Source: Calcarisporiella thermophila CBS 279.70 (Eukaryota; Calcarisporiellomycota). From it: a DNA stretch of 21,176 bases. A program made the translations under genes and the position numbers. The notes under the pieces were generated by a model. That model searched no databases. It was not told the DNA's origin and saw only the letters and a program-made list of their open reading frames with translations. Where the stretch lies: NCBI RefSeq assembly GCF_041956535.1, contig NW_027192242.1:1-21176 (forward strand). The letters run 5' to 3'. Within the stretch, counting starts at the first letter, position 1. Every line of letters starts with the position of its first letter. Positions 13,401 to 21,154 of this stretch are shown one piece after another.

Positions 13401-16400
13401 TCGAACACTGATTTCCAATACGCTTTTGCCTCTTCAACATTAGTCGAAAGGACAGTTTCAACATGCAACTTGAATGGCGGACGGATTTCCGGTTTGAATC
13501 CGGAATACACTTTTATCACTTCGCTCAAAAGGATAGTGTCAGACCATCCATCAATAATAGAATGATGCATAGCCCAGAAGAGACGATATCGATTGGTTTG
13601 TTTTATTCGCACTATTGTGAACCTGGCGAAACTAATACTATCTAATCGGAAGCCAAGAGTGCGATCAGCAACAAGCATATTTTCTTGCATCTTGTCAACC
13701 TCGTCTATTGTCCATTCAATTGTTTCTTTGAATACTCTCGGTGAGTTTTTGAGCACAATCTGGTATACGCCCTTCCCAGTGGTGACAAATGCTGTGCGAA
13801 GGATGGGATTAGCCGCTGCTACTTGATACCATGCTGACTGCAGGCGATACTCATCAAATGATCCCTCAATTTCATACACCGATTGCACCATATACGCCTG
13901 TGGATTTTGTGCAAGAGCCGAGATGAAACTTGCCTGTAGAGGTGTTGCGGGATAGATATCCTCCACTTCGCGCGGCGTGATATTTAGTATACGTAAATGA
14001 TCTGCTTCGATCTCATTAACTAAGTTGGGATCTGATAAAAGTGTAAAATCGTGATTTGAAAATCCGCCAGGAGTGCGTTGATCACAGCAATGATCGATGA
14101 GAGATTCCATCGTCTCTGTCCACCTTTGACACCATAACTCTAGGATTCCGCCATGGAAAATGGAAGAATTAAATTTGAAAATTAACTCCAATCGCCCATC
14201 CATATCAAAGTAGCACTCGATCGAAACTTCACGAAACACCTCATTTTCATTTTCATCGCCTATATAGCTCCCGCCACACTTAAAAAAAGCTGTATCTTTC
14301 TCAAAATTGTGAAAGTGACCGTAATAGTTGAAATATATCGGTGTCATCTCATGTTCTTTAATCAACTTGTTGTCCGGTGTGAAGGGTGCCAAATATTTAA
14401 TTGCGCCATAGGATAGACCTTTCTCAGGAACTGTTCTCAATGTTTCTTTTACATTCTGAATAGTGCCAGCAAAGTCATTTGGGCTTTTCAGAGACAACAC
14501 AATTGGGTATATTGTTGTAAACCAACCGATTGTTCTTGATACGTCTAATGTGGAATTCCAAGGTTCACGCCCATGTCCCTCAAGATAAAATACCAGGTCT
14601 GTTCTTCCAGTGATAGCTTGGAAGCTCAACCAAAGTGCAGTCAAAATTAGATCCTGGTTATTTGTTCTATAAGTACTGTTTGCTCTATCTAACTTGCTTG
14701 AGGCGATACGACCGATTTTCCTTTTTAGTATCCGATTGTCAATGCTTTTAGCTCTAAAAAAGGGACTGGGATTAACGTTCACATGTAAATTTGTATATCA
14801 ATAAGAATAAAATTACTCTACGCTGTCCTGAATGGTAAGAAAATGCATATCCACGGTAATAATATTCCGCGCCCATTTAATGGGATCAAAAATTTTTGCT
14901 CCTTGCAGTTGAGAGACTGCCCATTCTTGGAACGAGTTTGTTTTTTGCTCCAAGGATCCACCCTTCAGTAAACATTCGAGATCTTCTAAAAGTACTCGCC
15001 AAGAAACGAGATCGACAACCAGATGATGGATTTTGAACAATATTCTCTGCTCATGACCGAACTATGGAAAAGGTATTATAATGGATAAAATACTAATTTC
15101 AAAATTTAATATATAGTTGAATCATTCTTACTTCAAAAAGTGCGGCACAGTATAATAAGCCTTTTTCAATGTCGAAAGAAGAAGAGAGTATTTTAACACG
15201 CTCTGCAAACTGCTTTTCACTCTTACAAAGAACATAGTGAATATTCGACTTGCAATAATTTGGTTCCCGAATTGACTGTCTCCATTCATTATCTTTATTT
15301 CTAGTGTAATACGCTCTAAGCATATCGTGATGCTCCACAATTTTTGTGATAGATTGTGTGAAACTTGTAAAATCAATACGTTCTTGAGGAAGGAGTATCC
15401 AACCTTGGTTGAAATGGTTGAGGTAGAATCTCCTCGACTTAAAGAACCAATGTTGAACCGGTGTTAATGGAACATCTCCCACCACAATACTCGGATTACG
15501 CGTAGATTCATCTTGCTTTTCTTGTAAGATTGGGGCCAGTTTACCAGGTGTGGGATATTTGAATATCTCTGACACAGATACGGAAAGGCCATGTCTTCGG
15601 AAGGCTGATACAAGTGTAATGGCAGATATAGAGTCACCACCTAGTTCAAAGAAAGTAGTTTGGAGATTGATCAGGCTGGCATCTACATTAAGTACCGATG
15701 CCATTGTCTCTATAATTAGCCGCTCCCTATCTGTTGTAGGCTGCACTGGTGCAATTTTGAACTGACTTGCCATTTCTATCAGTTTAGACTTGTCGGTCTT
15801 TCCATTCGATGTCATTGGGAAATCGTCCAAAGAAAAAATGCTGGCTGGGATCATATATTCGGGCAGGTAGTCGAACAGCCAATCTCTAACGGCATCAATA
15901 TCCACATTGGCAGGCGTAACAAAGCTATACAAAGTATTTTCCCGCACCACCGCAACTGCTGACTCAACCCCCACATACCGGCGTATGGCAACTGCTACTT
16001 CTTCAAGCTCTACTCGGTATCCCTTCAGCTTGACCTGGTCATCGCCTCGCCCACAGAACTCCAGCTCACCTGAAGAAAGCCAGCGTACAACGTCACCTGA
16101 GGCGTATATTCTGCTACCGGGCTCTGCAAAGGGATCTTCTATGAACTTCTCAGCTGTCATATCTGGTTGGTTGAGATAGCCAAGTGCTACCCCGACGCCA
16201 CCGATGTACAGCTGACCCTTGACTCCAATGGGAACCGGTCTAAGTTCACTGTCAAGCACATACGCTCTCATGTTGGGTAAGACACTTCCAATGGTGGGAA
16301 CCATGCTTGGCTTTAGAGCGTGCGTGCAGGTGCAATGTATTGAAGCTTCTGTCGGTCCATAATCGATGTAAAAATTGGCTTGCTTCCCCCATCGATCTAC

Positions 16401-18266
16401 TAAAGTGGGTGGGCAAACTTCTCCAACTGCGTTGATAACTTTGATGTTTTTAAAGTCATTCGGATTAAGTTTAAGCAGCCCAGTTGGAGTTAATTTTACA
16501 ACATCGACTTTTGATAACGTCGATTTTATATTTTCTCCCCTCAAGACTAGAGTGGCACCCTTGGATAACGTCATGAAGATATCTGCCACACATGCATCGA
16601 ATGATACAGCCATAAATCCTCCAACACGAACTCCTGGTTTCAGATGAGATGTGATGGGATGAACTAAAACATTATTAACTACACTCTTGTGTTGAACCAT
16701 GACTCCTTTTGGTTTTCCAGTTGTGCCAGACGTAAAACTATATAGAAAAATGATCAATGAGAAATATCGACGATATAATATATTATAAATATCATAATTA
16801 CATAATATAGGCCAAATCTTCCCTTGTAGCTAATTCCTTTGGCTTGTTCACCTCAATTTGTTTCCCATCATAACCATTAATAAGTATGGTTTTATGCGAA
16901 TACTGCTCTGGAACCGACCCCACATCCCGTAAAGTTGACAATAAAACGGGACCTAGTACATCGTCTAAAATGGATGTGATGCGGTGACGGGGAAATCCAG
17001 CATCAATGGGAACATAAGCGCCTCCAGCCTTAAGGATGGCGAGGACCCCAACTATCATTTCAATGGATCGTGAAATGACAAGCCCAACGTAAACCCCTGG
17101 AACAACCCCTTGTCGTCGCAGGAAATGTGCTAGCACATTGGCCTGTGCATCCAGCTGCATGTAGCTAATTTGCTTGTCACCCTCCTCAATTGCGATGCTT
17201 TGTGGGGTCTTTCTAACTTGTGCTTCGAACCCGTTGTGCAGACATTCAAAGCGAATTTTTCGGACTTCCCCGAGGCAAAAACGATTTAATAATACCTTTT
17301 CCTGTGCAGAGAGTTGGTTTAGTTGATATAACCGTGGTAAGTTATACATCGGACTGTACAATATTATCTTCAATGTATCTTCAAATTTTGACATCATTCC
17401 GTCAACAATTTCACGCCCGATCTCTTCAAGATTGAACGAGATATTTGCATAGATTGAGTTGCTTCCATCAGATAACACTTTTATGCCTAAAGGATACCCC
17501 ATTGATTTGAATTCGTATCTTATATTTGCCATATAACTAGAACTATTGTCATTAACTATTGTGGGCGCTTCCGAGGTCAGATGTTGATACGAGAAAAAAG
17601 TCTGTAATCTTCCCCGAGCCCATTGAGGGCTGGTCCAACTTCTAATATCAGAATATGACACATGGCAATGTGGAAGCGCCGCACTGTGGAAATCTTGAAC
17701 AGCCTGGAAAAGCTCCCGTAGTTCCATCGAGTCGTTTAATACAAGCCGAATCGGTATCATATCGAGGAGTGCTCCGAATATCCTGAATGGTTAGGTTCGA
17801 GAAGGTCATTCTACCAGAATCTTTCAAAGCGTCTATCTTAAAAGCATATTTTTCAATCTGTACTGTACCTGGCATCGTGGTCCTCTTTACCATGTTCCGC
17901 GATGAAACAAGTAAAGATTACAACATCCCACCGTGTATAATGTCGCAAAACAATTGCCCAGATGACTTTTAAAAAGTTTGGCACCGTCACTTTAGAGCTT
18001 TTACAAAATGTCAAAATTTGATCAAACTGCAATTCTAGCTTGAAATCCAGTTCTTTTGTCCGAGCGACTTGTTTAGATGTGTTAGAGGCATCCACAAAAC
18101 TCCATATATTATCTCCTCTCTTAGGATTGACGGATCCTTCGAAGATCGATACCCAAAACTCTCTGGCCGCGTCAACACGTTCATTATGGAGTAAAGCTGA
18201 AGTTGCCCTTGCACCTTGACAAGAATCTGGGTATTTTCTTACTTCCTCCACTCGATAATGTGTCAT
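670..18266 (-). CDS. Tetramodular nonribosomal peptide synthetase with C-terminal FSH1-type hydrolase (15 exons)
   Basis: Multimodular NRPS that activates, tethers, partly epimerizes and condenses amino acids on phosphopantetheine arms. Exons on the minus strand: 18266-17869, 17782-16802, 16737-15132, 15061-14817, 14765-13143, 13064-10487, 10407-10163, 10095-8479, 8417-7443, 7380-5781, 5699-5461, 5387-3780, 3715-2744, 2684-1258, 1190-670. All 14 introns are GT-AG, all junction phases agree, and the joined frame of 16,635 nt has no internal stop (5,544 aa). Order: C fragment-A-T-E, C-A-T-E, C-A-T-E, C-A-T, hydrolase. The start at 18266 is only the first in-frame ATG; coding homology runs further upstream, so the true start is uncertain and the 5' end is probably eroded. 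Splice sites were set by eye from module-to-module alignment. The protein class is near certain; the exact model is likely; the product is unknown. Confidence 0.93.
1415..4624 (-). other. NRPS module 4: C4-A4-T4 (no E domain)
   Basis: C4 (from about residue 4294) has [12 protein letters not shown] and HHLIVDG at 4431-4437. A4 (about 4748-5240) has [13 protein letters not shown] across an intron, [27 protein letters not shown] and NGKTDQ. By-eye specificity positions: D A G T M V R I F K. T4 has LGGDS with Ser5265. There is no epimerization domain; instead a poorly conserved linker rich in Asn and Thr (about 5295-5325) leads directly into the hydrolase. This is the termination module, so the completed tetrapeptidyl thioester should sit on Ser5265 next to the releasing domain. 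Confidence 0.9.
4625..9314 (-). other. NRPS module 3: C3-A3-T3-E3 (E3 degenerate)
   Basis: C3 (from about residue 2823) has [12 protein letters not shown] and HHSIMDG at 2957-2963. A3 (about 3275-3770) has [13 protein letters not shown] across an intron, [13 protein letters not shown] and NGKTNK. Its C-terminal half is nearly identical to that of A1. By-eye specificity positions: D G G K D I D I F K. T3 has LGGDS with Ser3792. E3 (about 3844-4290) is the most decayed epimerization domain: HHxxxD reads NSLAVD (3968-3973), EGHGRE reads EDSNRK (4094-4099), the N-terminal PxQxWF motif reads LTSLQQRLL, and FNYxG is replaced near YFKRS. The frame is open throughout, so the domain has been kept as protein but very likely does not epimerize. 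Confidence 0.88.
9315..13984 (-). other. NRPS module 2: C2-A2-T2-E2 (E2 degenerate)
   Basis: C2 (from about residue 1341) begins at [12 protein letters not shown] and has the catalytic HHSIIDG at 1477-1483. A2 (about 1796-2275) has [12 protein letters not shown] at about 1946, [18 protein letters not shown] and NGKVDK. It is the most diverged A domain of the four and the only one without an intron just before the TSGTTG loop. By-eye specificity positions: D G G I Y A A I I K. T2 has LGGDS with Ser2313. E2 (about 2365-2820) keeps the overall fold, but HHxxxD reads HCLAVD (2489-2494), EGHGRE reads EDSSRK (2620-2625), and the FNYxG motif is replaced near YFRRS. E2 is probably catalytically dead or only structural. 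Confidence 0.88.
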
Positions 18267-18344
18267 TTTGGAGCACACGAATAAAAGCCTAATACAGTCT
18301 AGTTGAGAATACCCTTCGTGGAGGTAAAAGTTCTCATAATCATT
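13985..18344 (-). other. NRPS module 1: C1 fragment-A1-T1-E1
   Basis: Residue numbers follow the model starting at 18266. C1 (to about residue 300) is a fragment: its N-terminal half is absent and the HHxxxDG block is missing, but the later part is recognizable ([17 protein letters not shown], then [13 protein letters not shown]). A1 (about 310-795) starts near FECLHNGFE and has [26 protein letters not shown] and NGKTDK with the A10 Lys near 773. By-eye specificity positions relative to GrsA: D A A K N V D I H K; I make no substrate call. T1 has LGGDS with Ser829. E1 (about 882-1338) has an HHxxxD motif at 1007-1012, EGHGRE at 1139-1144, [11 protein letters not shown] and FNYYG, so it should be an active epimerase giving a D residue at position 1. 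As initiation module it may not need a working C domain. Confidence 0.88.
18267..18344 (-). pseudogene. Coding remnant of C1 upstream of the first ATG
   Basis: In the NRPS frame, 26 codons upstream of the ATG at 18266 are open, bounded by a TAA at 18347-18345. They contain NFYLHEGYSQLDCIRLLF, which by eye matches the C-domain stretch leading to the HHxxxDG motif (compare [18 protein letters not shown] in C4). This is real C-domain sequence without an initiator ATG of its own. An acceptor-like AG next to 18334 could place it in an exon fed by an upstream exon, but I found no C-domain coding sequence further upstream within the window. Truncation of an originally longer gene is the simplest reading. 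Confidence 0.6.
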
Positions 18345-18534
18345 TTACGAGTAGCTCTTTTATTATTTTGCGTTTACATAGAATTCTCTTTAAAGTCTAT
18401 TTTTATTCCACTAAGCATTTCTACCTAAATATTTTTAAACACCAACTTAACTATAATACCGATAAGGATAGATCCGAAACACAAAAACTACAATTCAATG
18501 AGCCTAACTTACATTATACTAGGTTCATTTACAG
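18345..18534. other. Short non-coding stretch between the NRPS 5' end and the MITE
   Basis: AT-rich, with stops in all three minus-strand frames and no recognizable C-domain motifs. It would hold the promoter of the NRPS gene if transcription starts close to the first ATG, but no TATA box or other element can be supported. Confidence 0.4.
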
Positions 18535-18786
18535 CCTTACAAAATCCGCCCGGTGAAATCAGCTAAGTTACGCATAGAAGCGTGAAGAAAGGATGGAGAA
18601 CGTTCGTGATTCCTTAAATTTTTACAAACCTTTCATATACTTTTCACAATTTTAAAAATGGAAGAGGAGGTTACAATTTAGAGTGTTACTGTAAAAAATT
18701 TATGAGGAATCGTGAACGTTCTCCATCCTTTCTTCACGCTTCTATGCGTAACCTAGCTGATTTCACCGGGCGAATTTTTTGTAGGG
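18535..18786. mobile_element. MITE-like fold-back element
   Basis: About 250 bp with long, near-perfect terminal inverted repeats of roughly 80-90 bp: left arm about 18535-18622, right arm about 18691-18786. Both contain the core CGCCCGGTGAAATCAGCTA and TTACGCATAGAAGCGTGAAG, with a few substitutions and one 2-base length difference between arms. The central spacer is about 70 bp, AT-rich and non-coding. The outer ends read CTTACAAAA and, in reverse complement, CCTACAAAA. I could not identify a target-site duplication with confidence. The form fits a non-autonomous DNA transposon; its superfamily is unknown. Confidence 0.8.
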
Positions 18787-19560
18787 ATTTTTTGGGACTA
18801 AGCTATTTCTACTTCGAAACTACTATAGTTACACTAGAAATTCTCACCATGTGAATTGATTAAGTTTGTTATGAGATTATATAATACGAAGTTGATAAGA
18901 GCTTGATAAGCTAGGTGAACCCAAATTTTATTTCGAAAGATTTAGAGTTATTTCACTTCACGAAATTGAGAAATACAGATTGGATGTGCTAGAAATTATC
19001 ATCAAAACATCAAATAGATGCATTTATGCTTTGCCCAATGAGGGTTAGAACAGGATACACAGCATGCATGGGTTAGTAGTGTAGAGGGTTTCTCTGCTGA
19101 AGCAAAGCATAAATGGCATAATGGGCCAGGCAAAACCTGCAGTCAACGCTCAGGTCAGCTTATTGGATTAAAATTATATGGAAAACAAAAAATAAAAAAA
19201 ATGATGTATTGCGATATGGAAAACAACCCTGAGGAAATCACTGGGTTGCCTCAGAACAATGCACGAAATTCAAAATTCAGAAAAAAAGCTAAATTCAGTG
19301 TAACTCCAACAGAGGAAGAAGTTAAGTCGGACTACAAATTCTGCCTAATTTATTTCACGTAAAGTCACTAGGCTTAAGCAAAGATAAAACTTTGATATGA
19401 TTTCAGATTTTTATTCCACTTGTGACCATTTGGGTATAATAACATGGTATATTGGGATATTGAAATAAAATAAATATATTTCTCCACACTCTCAAGTTAG
19501 CCCTACAAAGTATAGAAAAATGTAGAAAACAAGGAGAACCTGGAACTTTTATTTCATTTT
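18787..19560. other. AT-rich intergenic stretch without a recognized gene
   Basis: No supported coding sequence on either strand; open frames are short and have no family motifs. One inverted repeat at 19021-19115 is listed separately. Some segments between 19120 and 19400 are less AT-rich and could be decayed transposon sequence, but I recognize nothing in them. Confidence 0.45.
19021..19115. repeat. 14-bp perfect inverted repeat
   Basis: CATTTATGCTTTGC at 19021-19034 is the exact reverse complement of GCAAAGCATAAATG at 19102-19115, with 67 bases between. It may be the ends of a small degraded element or a chance hairpin. No coding sequence lies between the arms. Confidence 0.5.
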
Positions 19561-19884
19561 TCCCTTTGGGCGAGAGCCCAAGGGAAATGAAGCTGGATGA
19601 TATCGGCCCTTCGGAGCCCAAATCGTGCTTTATTTGTAGTAAGATAAAATATCGATAAAACATTGATAAAACATAAATAACAATATCGATAAAAATTTTA
19701 GCTTTTTTTCAATACACATAAAAGCAAAATAGAAAAGTAGAAAAACAATGTAAACATATAAAATGCCATTTACTTCAAATTCCATCCTTAGCTTTGAGAA
19801 GTTTCCTGAAGTCGTGTCTCTCGTCGCATGGGTGTGGTGGGTAGGCATCCAGCTTCATTTCCCTTGGGCTCTCGCCCAAAGGGA
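19561..19884. repeat. Fold-back repeat with perfect 39-bp inverted ends
   Basis: Positions 19561-19599 and 19846-19884 are perfect reverse complements over 39 bp. Each arm carries a hairpin of the form CCTTGGGC-TCTC-GCCCAAGG followed by a GAAGCTGGATG-type segment. The 246-bp interior is AT-rich and non-coding on both strands, with several ATCGATAAAA-like units around 19650-19700. The left arm continues into CGGAGCCCAAATCGTGCTTTA, which matches, inverted, the sequence at 571-600 on the other side of the NRPS gene. This is either one small fold-back element or two copies of a dispersed repeat in opposite orientation. Confidence 0.75.
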
Positions 19885-20159
19885 ATTAACCTTCACTAGT
19901 TCGGCCAATGCCCTTTAGGCTTTGTGCCCAAGCTTCATTCGCTGGATGGTGTTTCGTCGCTGGATTACTTCTCAGTGTTCCGCTTATCCTGTTGAGTCAA
20001 ATATTGGTCTAATAAGGTTCTATCCAGCAATCCCTTAGCTATCCCTAAGCTCTCGATTGCTCCTTCCCAAACACTTCAGAAGACTAGTAAACGACACAAG
20101 ATGGTGGTAGTGTAATCGGATTTATCCTAACTAAACAGCACACATTTATTGTAAACTAA
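19885..20159. other. Non-coding stretch upstream of the transposase fragment
   Basis: This is where the N-terminal DNA-binding half of a Tc1-like transposase would be expected, but no helix-turn-helix coding sequence is recognizable in the plus-strand frames, which carry several stops. A partial echo of the neighbouring repeat (GCTTCATTCGCTGGATG) occurs at about 19931-19947. Either the region decayed or it is unrelated DNA joined to the transposase fragment. Confidence 0.4.
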
Positions 20160-20867
20160 AGATATAACCTGCTCACTCGAGTTCGTCCAAAGAAGCCTCT
20201 TCTTACAGTATCACATCATCGAAGGCGCCTGGAGTTTGCAAAGAAGCATCTTCATTGGACTGAAGAAGATTGGAACCAAGTAATATTTTCTGATGAAACG
20301 AAAATAATACTCGCGAATGAGGGAGGCAAACAATCCTATTACAAGTACAAGGGCGAACCTCTTCGTAGCCGTCATATCCAACCTACTCTAAAACACGGGG
20401 GTGATTACTTGATGGCGTGGGGCTGTACTACGGCACATGGAGTTGGGTACCTCTGTCGAATCAACGAAGGGCTCAATGCTCAACTTTATTGTAAGATTCT
20501 CAGTGAAGAATATAGATGGACTTTGGAATATTATGGGGTCGACAAGTCGGAAGTGATTTTCCAACATGATAATGACCCCAAGCATACAGCTAATATCACT
20601 AAAGCCTGGCTTCAAGACAACAAGCTACAGGTACTAGAGTGGCCTTCGCAGTCTCCCGATCTCAATATCATGGAGCACATGTGGAGTGAATTAAAGCGAA
20701 GACTTGCCAATTATCGCAGAATGCCCATGAACAAAGATGAGTTATGGGAACGAATTGAAACAGAGTGGGAAAGCATCGATAAAGAATACATCGGAAAACT
20801 CTACGAAAGCATGCCGGAGAGGATACGCGCTGTATGCTTCGCTAAAGGAGGGCACACAAAGTATTAG
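20160..20867 (+). pseudogene. Tc1/mariner-family DD34E transposase, 5'-truncated
   Basis: About 235 codons open from a TAA at 20157-20159 to a stop at 20865-20867. The protein begins in the linker (VRPKKPLLT) and runs through the whole DDE catalytic domain: VIFSDET (first Asp, codon 20292), FQHDNDPKHTA (second Asp, 20568), WPSQSPDLN then ME (Glu, 20673), with 34 residues between the second Asp and the Glu, and the family ending AKGGHTKY. The triad is intact and the catalytic half has no stop or frameshift. The N-terminal DNA-binding domain (about 100 residues) is missing and there is no start codon at the left edge, so it is probably a dead copy. An upstream exon cannot be fully excluded. Confidence 0.88.
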
Positions 20868-21154
20868 CTAGGAAAAGAGAAAATAATGATCGATCAAAAT
20901 AGTAGCTATATTGTAAGATATTGAATTATGTAGAAATGCACTTTTTATAACTTCAACTTCCCAGAGCGCGAGCCCTTGTTTGTTAAACAGGGCATGCACA
21001 TATCCCTACAAAAAGTGTAGGCTCTGCAGTTTTTTATAATAACTTTCTCACTCTAATTTTATAAGGAGATGATGAAACATTTGGCGTCCAAGGAGATGTG
21101 GCTTGGGTATTCCTCCAATTTCGGACGGGGCTGTATTAAAGAGGTATCTAAGTA
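20868..21154. other. Transposase 3' flank, possible right end of the element
   Basis: Non-coding. A hairpin with arms GCCCTTGTTT and AAACAGGGC lies at 20972-20993, and a smaller one, CTACA...TGTAG, at 21006-21020. This compact GC-richer block 100-150 bp after the stop codon is where the right terminal inverted repeat of a Tc1-like element would be expected. I found no matching left repeat upstream of the transposase, consistent with a 5' truncation, so the element boundary is not proven. Confidence 0.35.

Larger units (their letters stand above)
1191..17868 (-). other. Set of 14 short spliceosomal introns at recurring module positions
   Basis: Introns, high to low coordinate: 17868-17783, 16801-16738, 15131-15062, 14816-14766, 13142-13065, 10486-10408, 10162-10096, 8478-8418, 7442-7381, 5780-5700, 5460-5388, 3779-3716, 2743-2685, 1257-1191. 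All are GT-AG and 51-86 nt. Four positions recur: i1, phase 2, late in C just before the LINTIP-type segment (all four modules); i2, phase 2, before the FTSGTTG loop of A (modules 1, 3, 4); i3, phase 0, just before the HHxxxD exon of E (all three); i4, phase 2, about 245 nt later in E (all three). The last, phase 1, is inside the hydrolase. Donors are mostly GTAAG/GTAAT-like and acceptors TAG or CAG. Confidence 0.88.

Noticed and set aside
15062-15131. An extra pair of histidines encoded in the alternative frame beside the E1 intron
   Set aside because: The intron-exon model gives a single HHxxxD at 15028-15011 in the correct frame; other frames give no conserved context.
4625-15521. Dual E/C domains
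   Set aside because: Each E region of about 450 residues is followed by a complete, separate C domain starting at VEDIYPATP, so these are distinct E and C domains.
670-18266. NRPS as a frame-broken pseudogene
   Set aside because: All frame changes are accounted for by introns and no stop or frameshift remains over 5,544 codons; only the 5' end is defective.
1253-18278. Each NRPS open frame as a separate gene (an NRPS operon or set of fragments)
   Set aside because: Frames break in the middle of domains, and every break is spanned by a GT-AG intron whose removal restores a conserved motif in the correct phase.
17853-18278. GTG at 18278 as the start codon
   Set aside because: Fungal nuclear genes rarely start at GTG, and C-domain homology continues upstream of it; the first in-frame ATG is at 18266.
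19020-19160. tRNA-derived SINE or tRNA gene
   Set aside because: A short inverted repeat and G-rich motifs are present, but no cloverleaf and no convincing A-box/B-box pair could be formed.
19403-19848. Two short minus-strand frames in the fold-back region
   Set aside because: Low-complexity, AT-driven translations overlapping the inverted repeat; no domain or start context.
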